A stretch of 33,296 nt of DNA from Entrophospora sp. SA101 (taxonomy: Eukaryota > Glomeromycota > Glomeromycetes > Entrophosporales > Entrophosporaceae). Position 1 is the first letter of the stretch. Each line of letters starts with the position of its first letter. Shown here one piece after another: positions 20,081 through 30,348 of the stretch. A program made the translations under genes and the position numbers. A model generated the notes under the pieces. The model was not told the DNA's origin and ran no database searches. It saw only the letters and a program-made list of their open reading frames with translations. The stretch lies in contig CAUDNR010000280.1 in NCBI GenBank assembly GCA_958430865.1, positions 16,311 through 49,606 on the forward strand, written 5' to 3'.

Positions 20081-22556
20081 TTAGTTAAGTTGACTCTGTC
20101 GACTGATTTGATTGATTTTATTAATTGATAGATTCTTATCAGGCCTGAAATAACTAACATACCAACAACCAGTCCCGACAATTAAACATCCAATACATAT
20201 AATTGATTTTATGTAATTTTTAATGGTTTTTGCATCTTCTTGACAAACAGCATTGGGTGTAAGATGTGTTGGTTGCATATCTAATTCGATTGCATTACCA
20301 ATAATTATAAATATTGCCGAACATACAAGTATGACTGTTAATACAATCCAAACTTTGAATGGCCGAAGAATTTCTGGTTCTTTGTATCTAAGCCACTGTT
20401 TTATTAGATAACAATAATATTATCGATGAGTATCGATTGTGATATAAAGAAAAAAAAAGATGATTTATTTACACTTACCAATAAACCAACACTAGCAAGA
20501 AAGTAAAAAATCCATGCAAAATATGTGGCAAAATCTGATAGTAATTTGAATGCATCAGAAGAGAATGCTCCTCCAAGAATAACAAATACCATCACACACC
20601 AGACAAATTGTACTAGAAGTGCATTGTATGGTGTATATCTTTTATGATGCTATTTTCTTAAAAATCCAGAAAAAATTGGAATGAAATTGTCTTTTGAAGC
20701 CTCAACCATAACACGTGATCCACTGCGTAATCACAATAACAAAATTTCTTGTTAGATATATTTCTGCAAGAGAAAATATGTAAAAATTTAAGCATACAAA
20801 CCTCCACGTCATGGAAGATACGGCACCAAAAGCAGATAAAGCAACAAAGAAAGATAATACTCTTGCAAAATCTTCACCGCCTATTTCTTTAGCAAAAGTA
20901 CCCGCTATCAATTCATTAAAATCTTTTCCAGGTTTATTTACATCCTCAGACTTCACAACTGTGATGAAGGCAACATTTGTAAGAGCATCTATAAACATAA
21001 ACACGCACATATAAATCCCATTTTATGAATTTTATGAATATAATCAAAACTGATTTTAATTAGTTGAAATATTAAAAAAAATCCTACATAATATAGTCAC
21101 AACAGTAACGCTAAGACTATTACTGTATACCAATTTCCCTTTGGGGTCTTTGAATTCATCCAAAGAGTCTTTTTAATAATCAATAAATTGTAATATGCTG
21201 ATTAGAATAAATTAACGAGCAGATAAGTGAAAAAATATTAATATAAAAGACACCAACAATTCAAATTGTTCCAACCATTGTATGCAAAAAAAACCTTTTC
21301 AAACAAAAAAGGTAAAAATCTTTTCCAAATTTAAAAGCAAAAAAAAAACAAATTAATATATTTAACATACTGAAATCAAAGCGCTGGCAAGATTTGGTAA
21401 TTTAAGATTTTCTATATCTTGAAATGGATTTTGCCAATTTGGTTTACTGATATCTGTTCTAATAAGTTGAACAAATCCAATAATTATTATGACGATCAAA
21501 GTTAACATTTTAACTACTGCTAATGCTTGGTTGATTTTATTGGCCAACCCATTTGAAAGCATATGATAAAGCGTGATAATCGCCAACGCCGCTATTCCAA
21601 TAATTTTTAAGATCCTATAATAATAATTATCAATAACATATACACTCAATCTCAAATACAATAAAAATAAATTACTCACCAAAAATTTAACCCCCATTCA
21701 TTATTTGGATTTAATCGTTGATGAAATTGGTATAATTCTTGACAATAGTTTTCTGCATTTGTATCTTTAGGAGGATGTGGTATAATAGCAAACAGAAAGT
21801 ATTGTGCTACTGTCTGTAATGCCGCTCCTAAAGATGCGGGTCTTATCGCACTAAACATTATTGAAGAAAAAAATCAGAATTAAATGATATGTAATATCTG
21901 TACATGTACTCTATTACTATATATCTAAATTTACCAAATCCAGGCAAAACTAAAAAGATAACTCGCAAGCAATCTTGGTTCAGGAAATGCTTTCTTGAAA
22001 AAACCAGTTTCACCGCCACTTTCTAAAGTTATTGTTCCAAACTTTTTAGATTAATTTAAATTAATATTTTAATTGTATTATTGTTATCTCACGTTATGTA
22101 TATAGTTTACCTCGACATAAGTTAATGACCCACATGAACTTATGAACCCACCAAATATCCATAAAATCAATGCAATACCAGGCGAATCAACCTTTGTAAA
22201 AAAATTTTTGCATATAAATTAATCAAGAGCTTTGAAGTTTAGCTTTTTAAATAAAATACTAAAAAATCCTAATTATGTACTGTTTGCCAAACAATTCCAG
22301 GTGTTGAATAGATGCCTAAAATTTAAAAGGTTTGATTGAATATTAATGGTTGATAATAGATGATAGACAATTCATGAAAACTTAGAATACTAACAGATCC
22401 TAGCATGTTATTGACATTCCCTGCAAAGCCAGCAAAAGTTGTTAATATTTTTTGGTTAGATTCTTCTGATCCAGAATGCAGCTTTTCATTTATGCTAGAT
22501 GATGATGCAGATGATTCATTACTATGAACACTTGAAATATCACTACTATTTGACAT
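20081..22556 (-). pseudogene. Amino-acid permease (APC/L-type) with an in-frame TAG; probable pseudogene
   Basis: Eleven exons: 22556-22391, 22315-22281, 22191-22111, 22041-21935, 21850-21680, 21614-21371, 21294-21258, 21168-21088, 20988-20802, 20722-20479, 20395-20081. They join in one 556-codon frame with GT/AG introns. A Ser-rich cytoplasmic N-terminus (about 45 residues) precedes an L-type transporter core: YSTPGIVWQT, GGFISSCGSLTY, ESGGETGF, RPASLG, AYNGWNNLNY, KDPKGKL, FGAVSSM, GSRVMVEASKDNF, TPYNALLVQF, YKEPEILRPFKVW; about 12 TM helices, plasma-membrane amino-acid uptake. Codon 394 is TAG (20650-20652), where relatives usually have Trp in a KWHPKR-like loop. The TM1 motif expected as GSGIY reads GSVSIY, because the exon-1 donor appears shifted by a lost base. 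The rest is intact, so inactivation looks recent. A sequencing error or readthrough is possible. Confidence 0.75.
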
Positions 22557-23119
22557 GATTTAATTTCTTGAATGTTCTGATAAATTTGACTTTTTAAAAA
22601 AATAATTGAATACTTTTGTTTGTAATTATTATTACTACTATTACTATTACTATTACTACTATTATTATTAAGTTATTTTTTTTAAAAAAAAAAAAATCAT
22701 TAAAATACAGAATTCATAAAACAAAACTAAAAGGTTCCACTTTAATTTGACATTTAGTATCCTAATGTTACATCGCATAATAAAAATTATTTTACGTGTT
22801 TTCTCGATATCAAAGAAACTTATCAATTATTATTGCACCAATAAAAGGAAGGGTAATAATAAATAGCCGTATTAAGAAATAAATCCCTGTCAAAGTGCTG
22901 CGTATAATAGTAATACTTATTTTGCTGGTAAATATTTCCGATTTTCTTTCTGACAATCATTTTTTCACCCAATCCAAGGATCTACATTCTCAAAATATGA
23001 GGTTCAACCTTTAACAGGGGTGTCTGGTGGTTTGGTGGTTATGTGCAACCCCAATTTTTAATTAGTAGATTTGGTGATGGTTTACCGTAAAAGGTTTAAC
23101 CTTAGGATCGACGTCTCAA
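22557..23119. other. Upstream region of the permease; trinucleotide microsatellite
   Basis: An (ATT/ACT)n run lies at about 22626-22672 within 120 bp of the permease ATG. A weak inverted pair GGTTCAACCTTT (about 23002) / AAAGGTTTAACC (about 23088) brackets a GT-rich stretch. No gene is seen. Confidence 0.5.
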
Positions 23120-23120
23120 A

Positions 23121-23202
23121 TACATATTAATATGTAAACTCGATAAGTCGGTCATGTCGGGGCGGACTCCTGCGACCGACTTATCAGTCGTGTGACATGT
23201 CC
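23121..23202. repeat. Cluster of a palindrome, a hairpin and an inverted-repeat end
   Basis: TACATATTAATATGTA at 23121-23136 is a perfect 16-bp palindrome. GATAAGTCGGTC (23142-23153) and GACCGACTTATC (23174-23185) form a perfect 12-bp stem around a 20-nt G/C-rich loop. AGTCGTGTGACATGTCC (23186-23202) follows at once and recurs inverted at 25219-25235. Confidence 0.75.
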
Positions 23203-25235
23203 TTTCAAATTATTTTCTATATTAAATAAAAAATTTCTAATTCGTGTCACATGAAGGTTTTTTAAAATATCTCGTTATTTTTATAATAAACTCCAACTTC
23301 GTTGTTAGAGTAAAATGAAATTATTACATTAAAGCTTTCTAATGAATACTCTTTCATATCGAAAGGTCTTATCTATATAAATCTACGGCTATTCAAAAAT
23401 GGTGTCACTTTTTCACTTCAAGGCTCAGATTATTTTTCAATATCGCTTTAAAAGACCTGATAGTGACTGAAGAGGTGTAAAATACTCTAAGCTTTCATAT
23501 GGTCATTACTTTATGGGGGGTGTTTGTTAATAAGTTTTAGAGAGGTTCGCGAAAAACTATTTTATAGAAATTAATAGCATGTCAAGAATTTTATGCAGAT
23601 TGGATTCAAAAAAAGTTTTTTAAAAAAAGAAACCAAGTTTACAATCTATTATTTTATGAAAGTAAGTAATAAATATTATAGGAAAAAATGAATAACTATA
23701 TTATAAAGAATTATTGTTTATATATTTATTTATCTGGGAGAGAATGTAATTATTAATATTAAAATCTCAATTTGTCTAGGAGAGTGGCATTATTAATATT
23801 AAAAGGTATTATTTATCTCAATTAACCTAGGAGATTTTCTTTTTCCAAAGGTTAATGGTTAAATCAGAAAGAATTGTTATGTGGCCATATTTAGTGATGT
23901 ATGATCAGAAAGAATTGCACGACTGTATTTTATTTATTATATCTATTATACTATTAATTATTCATTACTTTTTTTTAGATCTAGCAGTGTACGATCAGAA
24001 AGAACTGTTACGCGATCATATTATATTTATTATTAATTATTTATAGATAGAAAATTCAACATCAAAATTCTAGTTGATACATTCTTGTAATAACAATTAT
24101 ACTAGAGGCAATCAAATTAGTTATTATTATAAATTAAAAGGTATTTATTTATTTATCAAATATTTAAATAATGGTTTATTGTTACGCGAATACCAAAGTA
24201 ATAACTTGACATTCATTGTTACGCGGCCATCAACATATTATTATTATCTTCATTACAATTAATGGTGTATTATTGTTTCTAATATGTAAAAAAATAATGT
24301 GAAAAAAAGAAAAATATTAATATATATGAATGAATGAATGAATTTATTTACAAATAAAAAAAATTCTTTTTACTCGAATGATTAAAAATCCACCTTTGAA
24401 CAATTTAATAATAATAGCACCTGGTGCCTACCAATAACATGGTCATGGTCTGTCAAGTAAAAATTTCAATAATTATTGACTATAAGAATTAATAATTAAA
24501 TTTGTTACAATCACGTTACTAGTGAGAACAAGGTTTGATTGTATATAGTATTGATCCAATACTTTCTTCCAGGGATTCATGAATTGAGATTAGTTAGCCT
24601 TTGACATTTCAATTTTTATTATCATCAAATCTATTAAATAAACTCATACAACACCTCTCTATCTGTAATTCTTGTATCTGATTAATTCCATCAACTCCTT
24701 ATATCAGTATGATTTATTGCTTATAAAAAATCTTGATCATTTTTCACACCATAATAAAGTTTTACTATGAAATGTTTTGTCTCTACAATTATTTTAAAAA
24801 AAAAAATTTATTCATATATTAATATTAGTATAACCATACTTTGTATAAAATAAATGATAGTATAAAGACATACCTTAGAAAGCAAAATGAACGCGATTCT
24901 GTAATATTTATAATAATAATATTTAGGCATTTTAATTTATCTTTGTACGCACTAACAAATTCCTATATATATGAATACAAACTCAAAATTTGACTTTAAG
25001 GCTGAGATTATTTTCGGTTTTATTAACAACTTGCTTCAAAAATTTTTTTAAAGCAGATACATATGACGAAGAAGTTATATATCAAATTTGGTGGCAATTG
25101 CTACACAGCAAGGGTATCAAACGAGGGTATGAAGACATTCAATTCGAAATTTTATTAATAAAAAATTGTGTAGATCACCGGAAATTTTTCGGAAAATAAA
25201 CTTGCCCCTTGATTTTTAGGACATGTCACACGACT
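23186..25235. mobile_element. Possible 2,050-bp element bounded by 17-bp perfect inverted repeats
   Basis: AGTCGTGTGACATGTCC at 23186 is matched exactly in inverse at 25219-25235, and a weaker copy (TCGTGTCACATGAAGG) is at about 23242. Inside, AAGGCTCAGATTATTTTTC (about 23420) and AAGGCTGAGATTATTTTCG (about 24999) are direct copies. 23720-24260 carries irregular repeats (TAGGAGA...ATTAATATTAAAA; ATCAGAAAGAA.TGTTACGCG). A frame ending at 25197-25199 (KADTYDEEVIYQIWWQLLHS...) looks protein-like, but has no start and no family I recognise. No clear target duplication was found. Confidence 0.4.
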
Positions 25236-25301
25236 ACTACCAAAATCTATAAATTAATTGTAAATTCCGCCAGAAATTTAAAATTTGATTGGATGATAAT
25301 G

Positions 25302-25655
25302 TTACATATGTTTGTTTAAATCAAGTGACTTAATATACCATGTGTCTCCAAAATATTGCATTTTTTTTTCCTTCAAATTATTACTACCACGACGCAGTAA
25401 TTTGCAGTGACTAATATTAAGCGTCTTTGCACCATTACTATCACTATCACTATCACTATACATCGAAAAAATTTTTTTTTTATTTGATTGTAAACAAACT
25501 CTTGTTATGTGATGTGACAAAGTAGCTCGGCAATCTGCAGTTTTTTGTAATGGTGGATGTTTATAATAATTTTGTTTGATTCTTTGTGTTAAAAATTTTA
25601 ATTTTTTATTTTTTATATAACTATTAAAATTTGTTTCTATATATGAATGTTTCAT
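25302..25655 (-). CDS. Uncertain 117-aa hypothetical protein
   Basis: A single ATG-to-TAA frame, basic in the N-terminal third (IKNKKLKFLTQRIKQ), with a YSDSDSDSN run encoded by an imperfect ACTATC hexamer repeat and a mixed C-terminus. There is no signal peptide, membrane segment or recognisable domain. It lies 454 bp from, and divergent to, the F-box gene start. It may be a fortuitous frame in an AT-rich stretch, since nothing else supports it. Confidence 0.25.
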   Translation of the reverse strand: MKHSYIETNFNSYIKNKKLKFLTQRIKQNYYKHPPLQKTADCRATLSHHITRVCLQSNKKKIFSMYSDSDSDSNGAKTLNISHCKLLRRGSNNLKEKKMQYFGDTWYIKSLDLNKHM

Positions 25656-26109
25656 TTTGCTTCTTTAATTTTATTTTCAACAATCGTCTTCATTGTATAA
25701 TAATAATGTTTACTCCTTCATTGGATGGGCGGATTTGACTTTCCCAAATAAAGATATTTATTGCCACAAAATATTAATAAATTAAATTTTTTTCTCTTTT
25801 TTTTTTCAAAACATATTAATATATATATATATATATATATGCTAAACATAATTTCCACGATAATCTTTTAAACTCATCTTTTAATCTTGGTATAAATTCT
25901 TAAAATTTATCAGAATCTGATGTTTTGAATACATCATCATATTTTTATGATAATTATACTTTGTAATTTTCATTGACACTTTTTTCCACACAAAAAAATA
26001 AAAATAATCGATGATTATTAGTAATTTATAAATTATAAAATATATGATCAATTTAATTTTTACCTTGTACTTTACAATTTTATAAAATAACAACACCCAC
26101 CATTTGAAA

Positions 26110-28041
26110 ATGTCGAAGCTTCCCAGTGATTGTTTATCAGAAATATTTTCTTATCTAGAGAATGATATGAGCACTTTACATAGTTGTATATTAGTTAATA
26201 GATTATGGTGTGAGATAGCAATAAAATATTTATGGAAACAACCATTTGATCTAACCGTTAAAACATCAATGAATTCAATATCAAAATTTCCTAATATTTC
26301 GTTTAAAAGTTCATTAAAGTTTATAAAATTAACATCCACATTATTTCAGTGTATAGTTTACAATAACAATAAAAATAAAAGAAATAGTAGTCGTGGTAGT
26401 CGTGGTAGTAGTAGTAGTAGTAGTAGCAGTAGTGATGGTAGTAGTAGTAGCAGCAGCAGCAAAAATTGTGATGGATCTTTAACAACAATATTTGATTATA
26501 TTTCTTTTATTAGGTATTTAAACTTTCGTAATTTAATGATTGTGATTGCAATATGGGCGAATTGCACTGAAAAAAATCCATCATTGGTTGATCAAGAGGT
26601 GGTTGCAGAGATATTGGAAAGAAGGGTTACAAGAGAATTTATAAGATCTTCCTCAAGCTATTTGAATAATGAGTGTATATTAAGTAAGTTAATTGATAAT
26701 GTGGGCAGATTAGTTATATTACAAATAAAAAAATTGGATTCAATCTCAATGTTTACAACCAACAACAACACCAAATCATTTTTTTGGAATCTCTACGATA
26801 ATCTACATGTTTGCTATCCGGAAATTAGCAATAGATGTTTTTCATACATCAACAGGTTTGAATGGACAGCTGGAAATCAAGGAACAAAATTCTTGGCAAA
26901 TCTTTGCAATACTTCACATAATATAAAAGTGATCAAGATTGATTGGGATGATAAATGGTTTGCTAGGGATGATGAAAATTTAGATAAAAAAAATGATGAT
27001 TTGCTGGTGAATCTGATTAAAAATCAACATGCATTGGAAGAATTTCATTTTTTCTTTAATATACAAAAAAACATTCCAAAAATAATTGAAGGGCTTCACC
27101 ACCAATCAAGCCATTTAAGAAGGGTGGTTCTAAAAAGAAACAGGATTTATGATAAAGCATATATGACAAAAATTTTAAATTTGGAGGGATTGGAGGATTT
27201 GACTATTAAATATTGCTGGCTTGAATCAGGAGAAAGTATTTGGCCAGTACAAAAGAAATTGCATTTTTTGGTGAAATTTAAATTTGTTTTAAATTATCCC
27301 AACCTTTTTATCAAACCGATTCATAAACCAAATATTTTCACCGAAGATAATGCCGAAGATGATGTTGATGTCGATGATGTTAATGATGTTGATGATGTTG
27401 TTACAAAAGATTATTACAAATCATCAATGCTGAAAGAATTTATTTATGATGAGAATTATTTTAGAGTGGACTTTGAAAGTATTGCATTGTATATTTCAAC
27501 ACATTTTAAAAACTTGGTTTATTTGGATTTATATATTTACATTAGAGTTTCTTCATTATCAGAAATATTATTATCATGTAAAAAGCTTGAAAAAATCATT
27601 ATCAAAGATAGGAATTGGTCACAACACTGGCATGATGAAAATAATCAGAACCTAGATAAATTGATGCAAGAAATGGTTTTAACAAATTTGAAACATTTAG
27701 AACTGAAGGGAGTTTTCCATTTTACAGCAACATCGTTAGATATTTTTTTGAGAAAATCAAATCCACCACTTGAAGTGATGGAAATAATTGGTTCCTATTG
27801 TTTTGGAAATGATCATATTGAGGTTTTGTTAGAATTGCTAAATGTAAAGCTGCATAAACTTCATATAACAACGACGATATGTCCAAAAAGGAATATAAAA
27901 TCGAGAGCAAATAAAATCATTAGAGACTTTAAATATGTATATATCAAACCAAAGAAAACCGACACAAGACTTCTTTACATCAACCAACAATATCCTAATA
28001 CTAGATCTAGAAAAAAACTTGAAGTTGGTTTGATAAATTGA
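26110..28041 (+). CDS. F-box protein with LRR-like C-terminal region
   Basis: A single 643-aa exon from ATG 26110 (preceded by A-rich TTGAAA) to TGA. Residues 2-45 form an F-box (KLPSDCLSEIFSYLENDMST...VNRLWCEIAIKYLW), which binds Skp1 in SCF ubiquitin ligases. The remainder shows irregular leucine-rich repeats (LKHLELKGVFHF, LEGLEDLTIKYCW, LEKIIIKD), the usual substrate-recognition layout of this greatly expanded AM-fungal family. Two low-complexity insertions stand out: a poly-Ser tract at about residues 93-117, encoded by AGT/AGC trinucleotide repeats, and an Asp/Val-rich acidic stretch at about 412-431, encoded by GATGTT-like repeats. There are no stops or frameshifts. The substrate is unknown. 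Length and single-exon structure are ordinary for the family. Confidence 0.9.
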   Translation: MSKLPSDCLSEIFSYLENDMSTLHSCILVNRLWCEIAIKYLWKQPFDLTVKTSMNSISKFPNISFKSSLKFIKLTSTLFQCIVYNNNKNKRNSSRGSRGSSSSSSSSSDGSSSSSSSKNCDGSLTTIFDYISFIRYLNFRNLMIVIAIWANCTEKNPSLVDQEVVAEILERRVTREFIRSSSSYLNNECILSKLIDNVGRLVILQIKKLDSISMFTTNNNTKSFFWNLYDNLHVCYPEISNRCFSYINRFEWTAGNQGTKFLANLCNTSHNIKVIKIDWDDKWFARDDENLDKKNDDLLVNLIKNQHALEEFHFFFNIQKNIPKIIEGLHHQSSHLRRVVLKRNRIYDKAYMTKILNLEGLEDLTIKYCWLESGESIWPVQKKLHFLVKFKFVLNYPNLFIKPIHKPNIFTEDNAEDDVDVDDVNDVDDVVTKDYYKSSMLKEFIYDENYFRVDFESIALYISTHFKNLVYLDLYIYIRVSSLSEILLSCKKLEKIIIKDRNWSQHWHDENNQNLDKLMQEMVLTNLKHLELKGVFHFTATSLDIFLRKSNPPLEVMEIIGSYCFGNDHIEVLLELLNVKLHKLHITTTICPKRNIKSRANKIIRDFKYVYIKPKKTDTRLLYINQQYPNTRSRKKLEVGLIN

Positions 28042-28279
28042 CGGATGATATAGGGTGGAAAGGAATTTATTATATTGTTGTCTACATTATTTGCAAAATC
28101 TTTACAATTTTCCGAATGTATTATTGGTGGATTAATTGGTCTGGCTGAGTTAATTAATTGGAGATTTATTTTATTTAATTTAATTAATTTTACAAATAAC
28201 AATAACAATAAAATAAATTTTATATTATAAAATATTAAAAAGTATATTTATTATGTCCAAAAATTTTGAAATTTGAATT

Positions 28280-29011
28280 TTATTTGGTTTTTATTATTCT
28301 CAATTTACCAGGAGAATACTTGTAATTATCAGAATAGGATTTTTTATGAAATTCAACTTCACGATTTTCTTGAATAAAATATTCCCAACCTTGTTTTTCA
28401 GCAAAACGAATTGCATCTTCTTTTGATCTAAATTTCAATTGTAAAGCCTGTACTGAATCAGCACTAAAAAAGATATATTATTTAACAATGAGTAATTTTG
28501 ATAATTGTGAATAATAATAATAAACATAAATATAATATATATTCATTTACTTACCTGCTAGACCATCCCATTAACGGATTTTCCCATTTGGATCCACCTT
28601 CCAAAATATCAAAATCGATTCTCCAATGTTTTGAATTATGAGTGCCTGATTGTGCCGCGGATGGGGCAGGTTTAAAAATTTTTACGGTTCGTGATTTAAT
28701 TTCCTCTAAAATTCACATTAAATAATGAATATAAATATATAAATAGTAAAGGTTATAAATAATATATAATCAATAATACCTGGTACACCCGAAACAACAT
28801 CTGCAGGTATTATATTTGATTCAGTTGATCTTGATGTGATTGCTTCATCTTCTTTTGAATCAGTAGTATTGGTGTTTTTGGTTGTAGCTGTATCGTTTAT
28901 TGAAATAGAAACATTGCTAGAATTAAATCTTTGAAAGACTTTAAATGTAGAAGGAAGTGAAGGACGTACAAATAACAATGGATTTTTAGAAATAAATAGG
29001 GTTGATGACAT
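28280..29011 (-). CDS. NDUFS4: NDUFS4, mitochondrial complex I accessory subunit (18-kDa/AQDQ type)
   Basis: Three exons: 29011-28780, 28705-28555, 28463-28280; introns of 74 and 91 nt, GT/AG; 188 aa. The N-terminus is a mitochondrial targeting peptide (basic, Ser-rich, MSSTLFISKNPLLFVRPSL...FQRF), followed by a low-complexity Thr/Asn/Ser linker to about residue 70. The conserved domain (PF04800 type) covers about 78-180: RTVKIFKPAPSAAQSGT, HWRIDFD, GGSKWENPLMGWSSSADS, LKFRSKEDAIRFAEKQGW. It is a nuclear-encoded subunit of NADH:ubiquinone oxidoreductase, at the matrix arm near the N-module. Length fits the family (about 175-200 aa). All junctions keep frame; no defects. It converges with the upstream F-box gene (239 bp between stop codons). 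Confidence 0.93.
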
Positions 29012-30348
29012 GATTAAAATTTTCTTGTAATATTAGAAATTGCTTGGAACCGGTCGGTACTACATCCTTTTTTGTTTAGAAGCGATAATCATTCGCTGAT
29101 TTTTTTTTTTGGAAATCTCTTCTCCGCTTAAGCATAATGGGAGCGGAGATGAGCTAGCTAGCAAAAAATCAAACCCTAATTTTTTGTTTTTGTTGGGATG
29201 ATGATAAATCTCAAAATTTTTTTACTTTTACCTTTTCCACGTGATAAACGTCTCTTACCATTTATTTATTTATCATGCAAATAATAAAACCTTTTTTCTA
29301 AGCAAACAGAGATTTATTTAATTTAAATGTTTGATTATCATGATAAACATCATTACTGACTGGTACGGTTTTTTTTTTGGTTAACAAATTTACAATCGAG
29401 AATGCAACGTAAGCCTTTTGCCTTTTATTTGTATTTATTATTATCGTATATTTAGATCCAAGACAGTAATAGTCTATTTTTACTAAATTCGAAACATATA
29501 AATAGAATAGCCGCCCCCACATTTTTTCATAACACCAACATAGAAATATTTCAAGTTTAACTGTGAATCATGTTATTATTTAATGATTAAATTGTTAACA
29601 TGAATAACAAAAAATCACACATACGGTATGAAGAGACGAATTTTAGTAAATTTAATCACATTTGAGAAATAGATAGCTAAAAAGTGAAGAGCTTCTCAAT
29701 GGATACATATAATCAATGAAAATAATGAAAAGAAGTGATTGTTAAATATAAATGATTTGTATATAATAATAAAGAACATAATACCTAGCGGATAAGAAGG
29801 CTCATCCACACCAAATCTGTTTCAAACCTTCCACCCATCATCATCTAATAAAAATAGAAAATAAAAATAAAAAAGCTACATATTGCCAAAGATTAATTTT
29901 CATGCAAAATTGGTGATAAATTACATATCGCATTTTTACTAATTAATGCTTAACTGGAATTGAATTTTTTAAACATAATATTAATATTAATATCAAAGAA
30001 ATCCGTAATTATTAAAAATTCGAATAAATGTCATATCAAGAAGAATTTTATTATCATTAAACCATTCTTAGACCTCAATCCATTAGCATTCATTAAATGG
30101 AGGTACACTAATTGAGATTCACTGTGTAATATAAATTTAATATGACGTTAAAAAAATTTTAGGAATCCAGTTTGATTTGATTCGAATCGAATCCTGTTTT
30201 TTTTTGAATTTGAATCAAATCGAATTGACTACAGATCTAATCGAATCAAATCGAAACACTCTCAAATTCGATTCGATTCGATTCGTTCGGAGTCTTACTT
30301 GAGTCATAGGAGACGGATTATTAGGATAAGAATTTTGGGCCATTTCAT
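29012..30348. other. Intergenic: NDUFS4 upstream region and a GATTC/ATTCG simple repeat
   Basis: No gene supported. A low-complexity tract of GATTCGAATCGAATC and CGATTCGATTCGATTCG phrases lies at about 30170-30295, next to the 3' broken end of the polymerase relic at about 30349. ORFs here show no family features. Confidence 0.5.

Noticed and set aside
23002..23100. Small MITE with GGTTCAACCTTT / AAAGGTTTAACC ends
   Set aside because: Only about 13 of 17 bases match and no target duplication is visible; may be chance.
29298..29522. 74-aa minus-strand ATG frame upstream of NDUFS4
   Set aside because: No family features, no supporting context.
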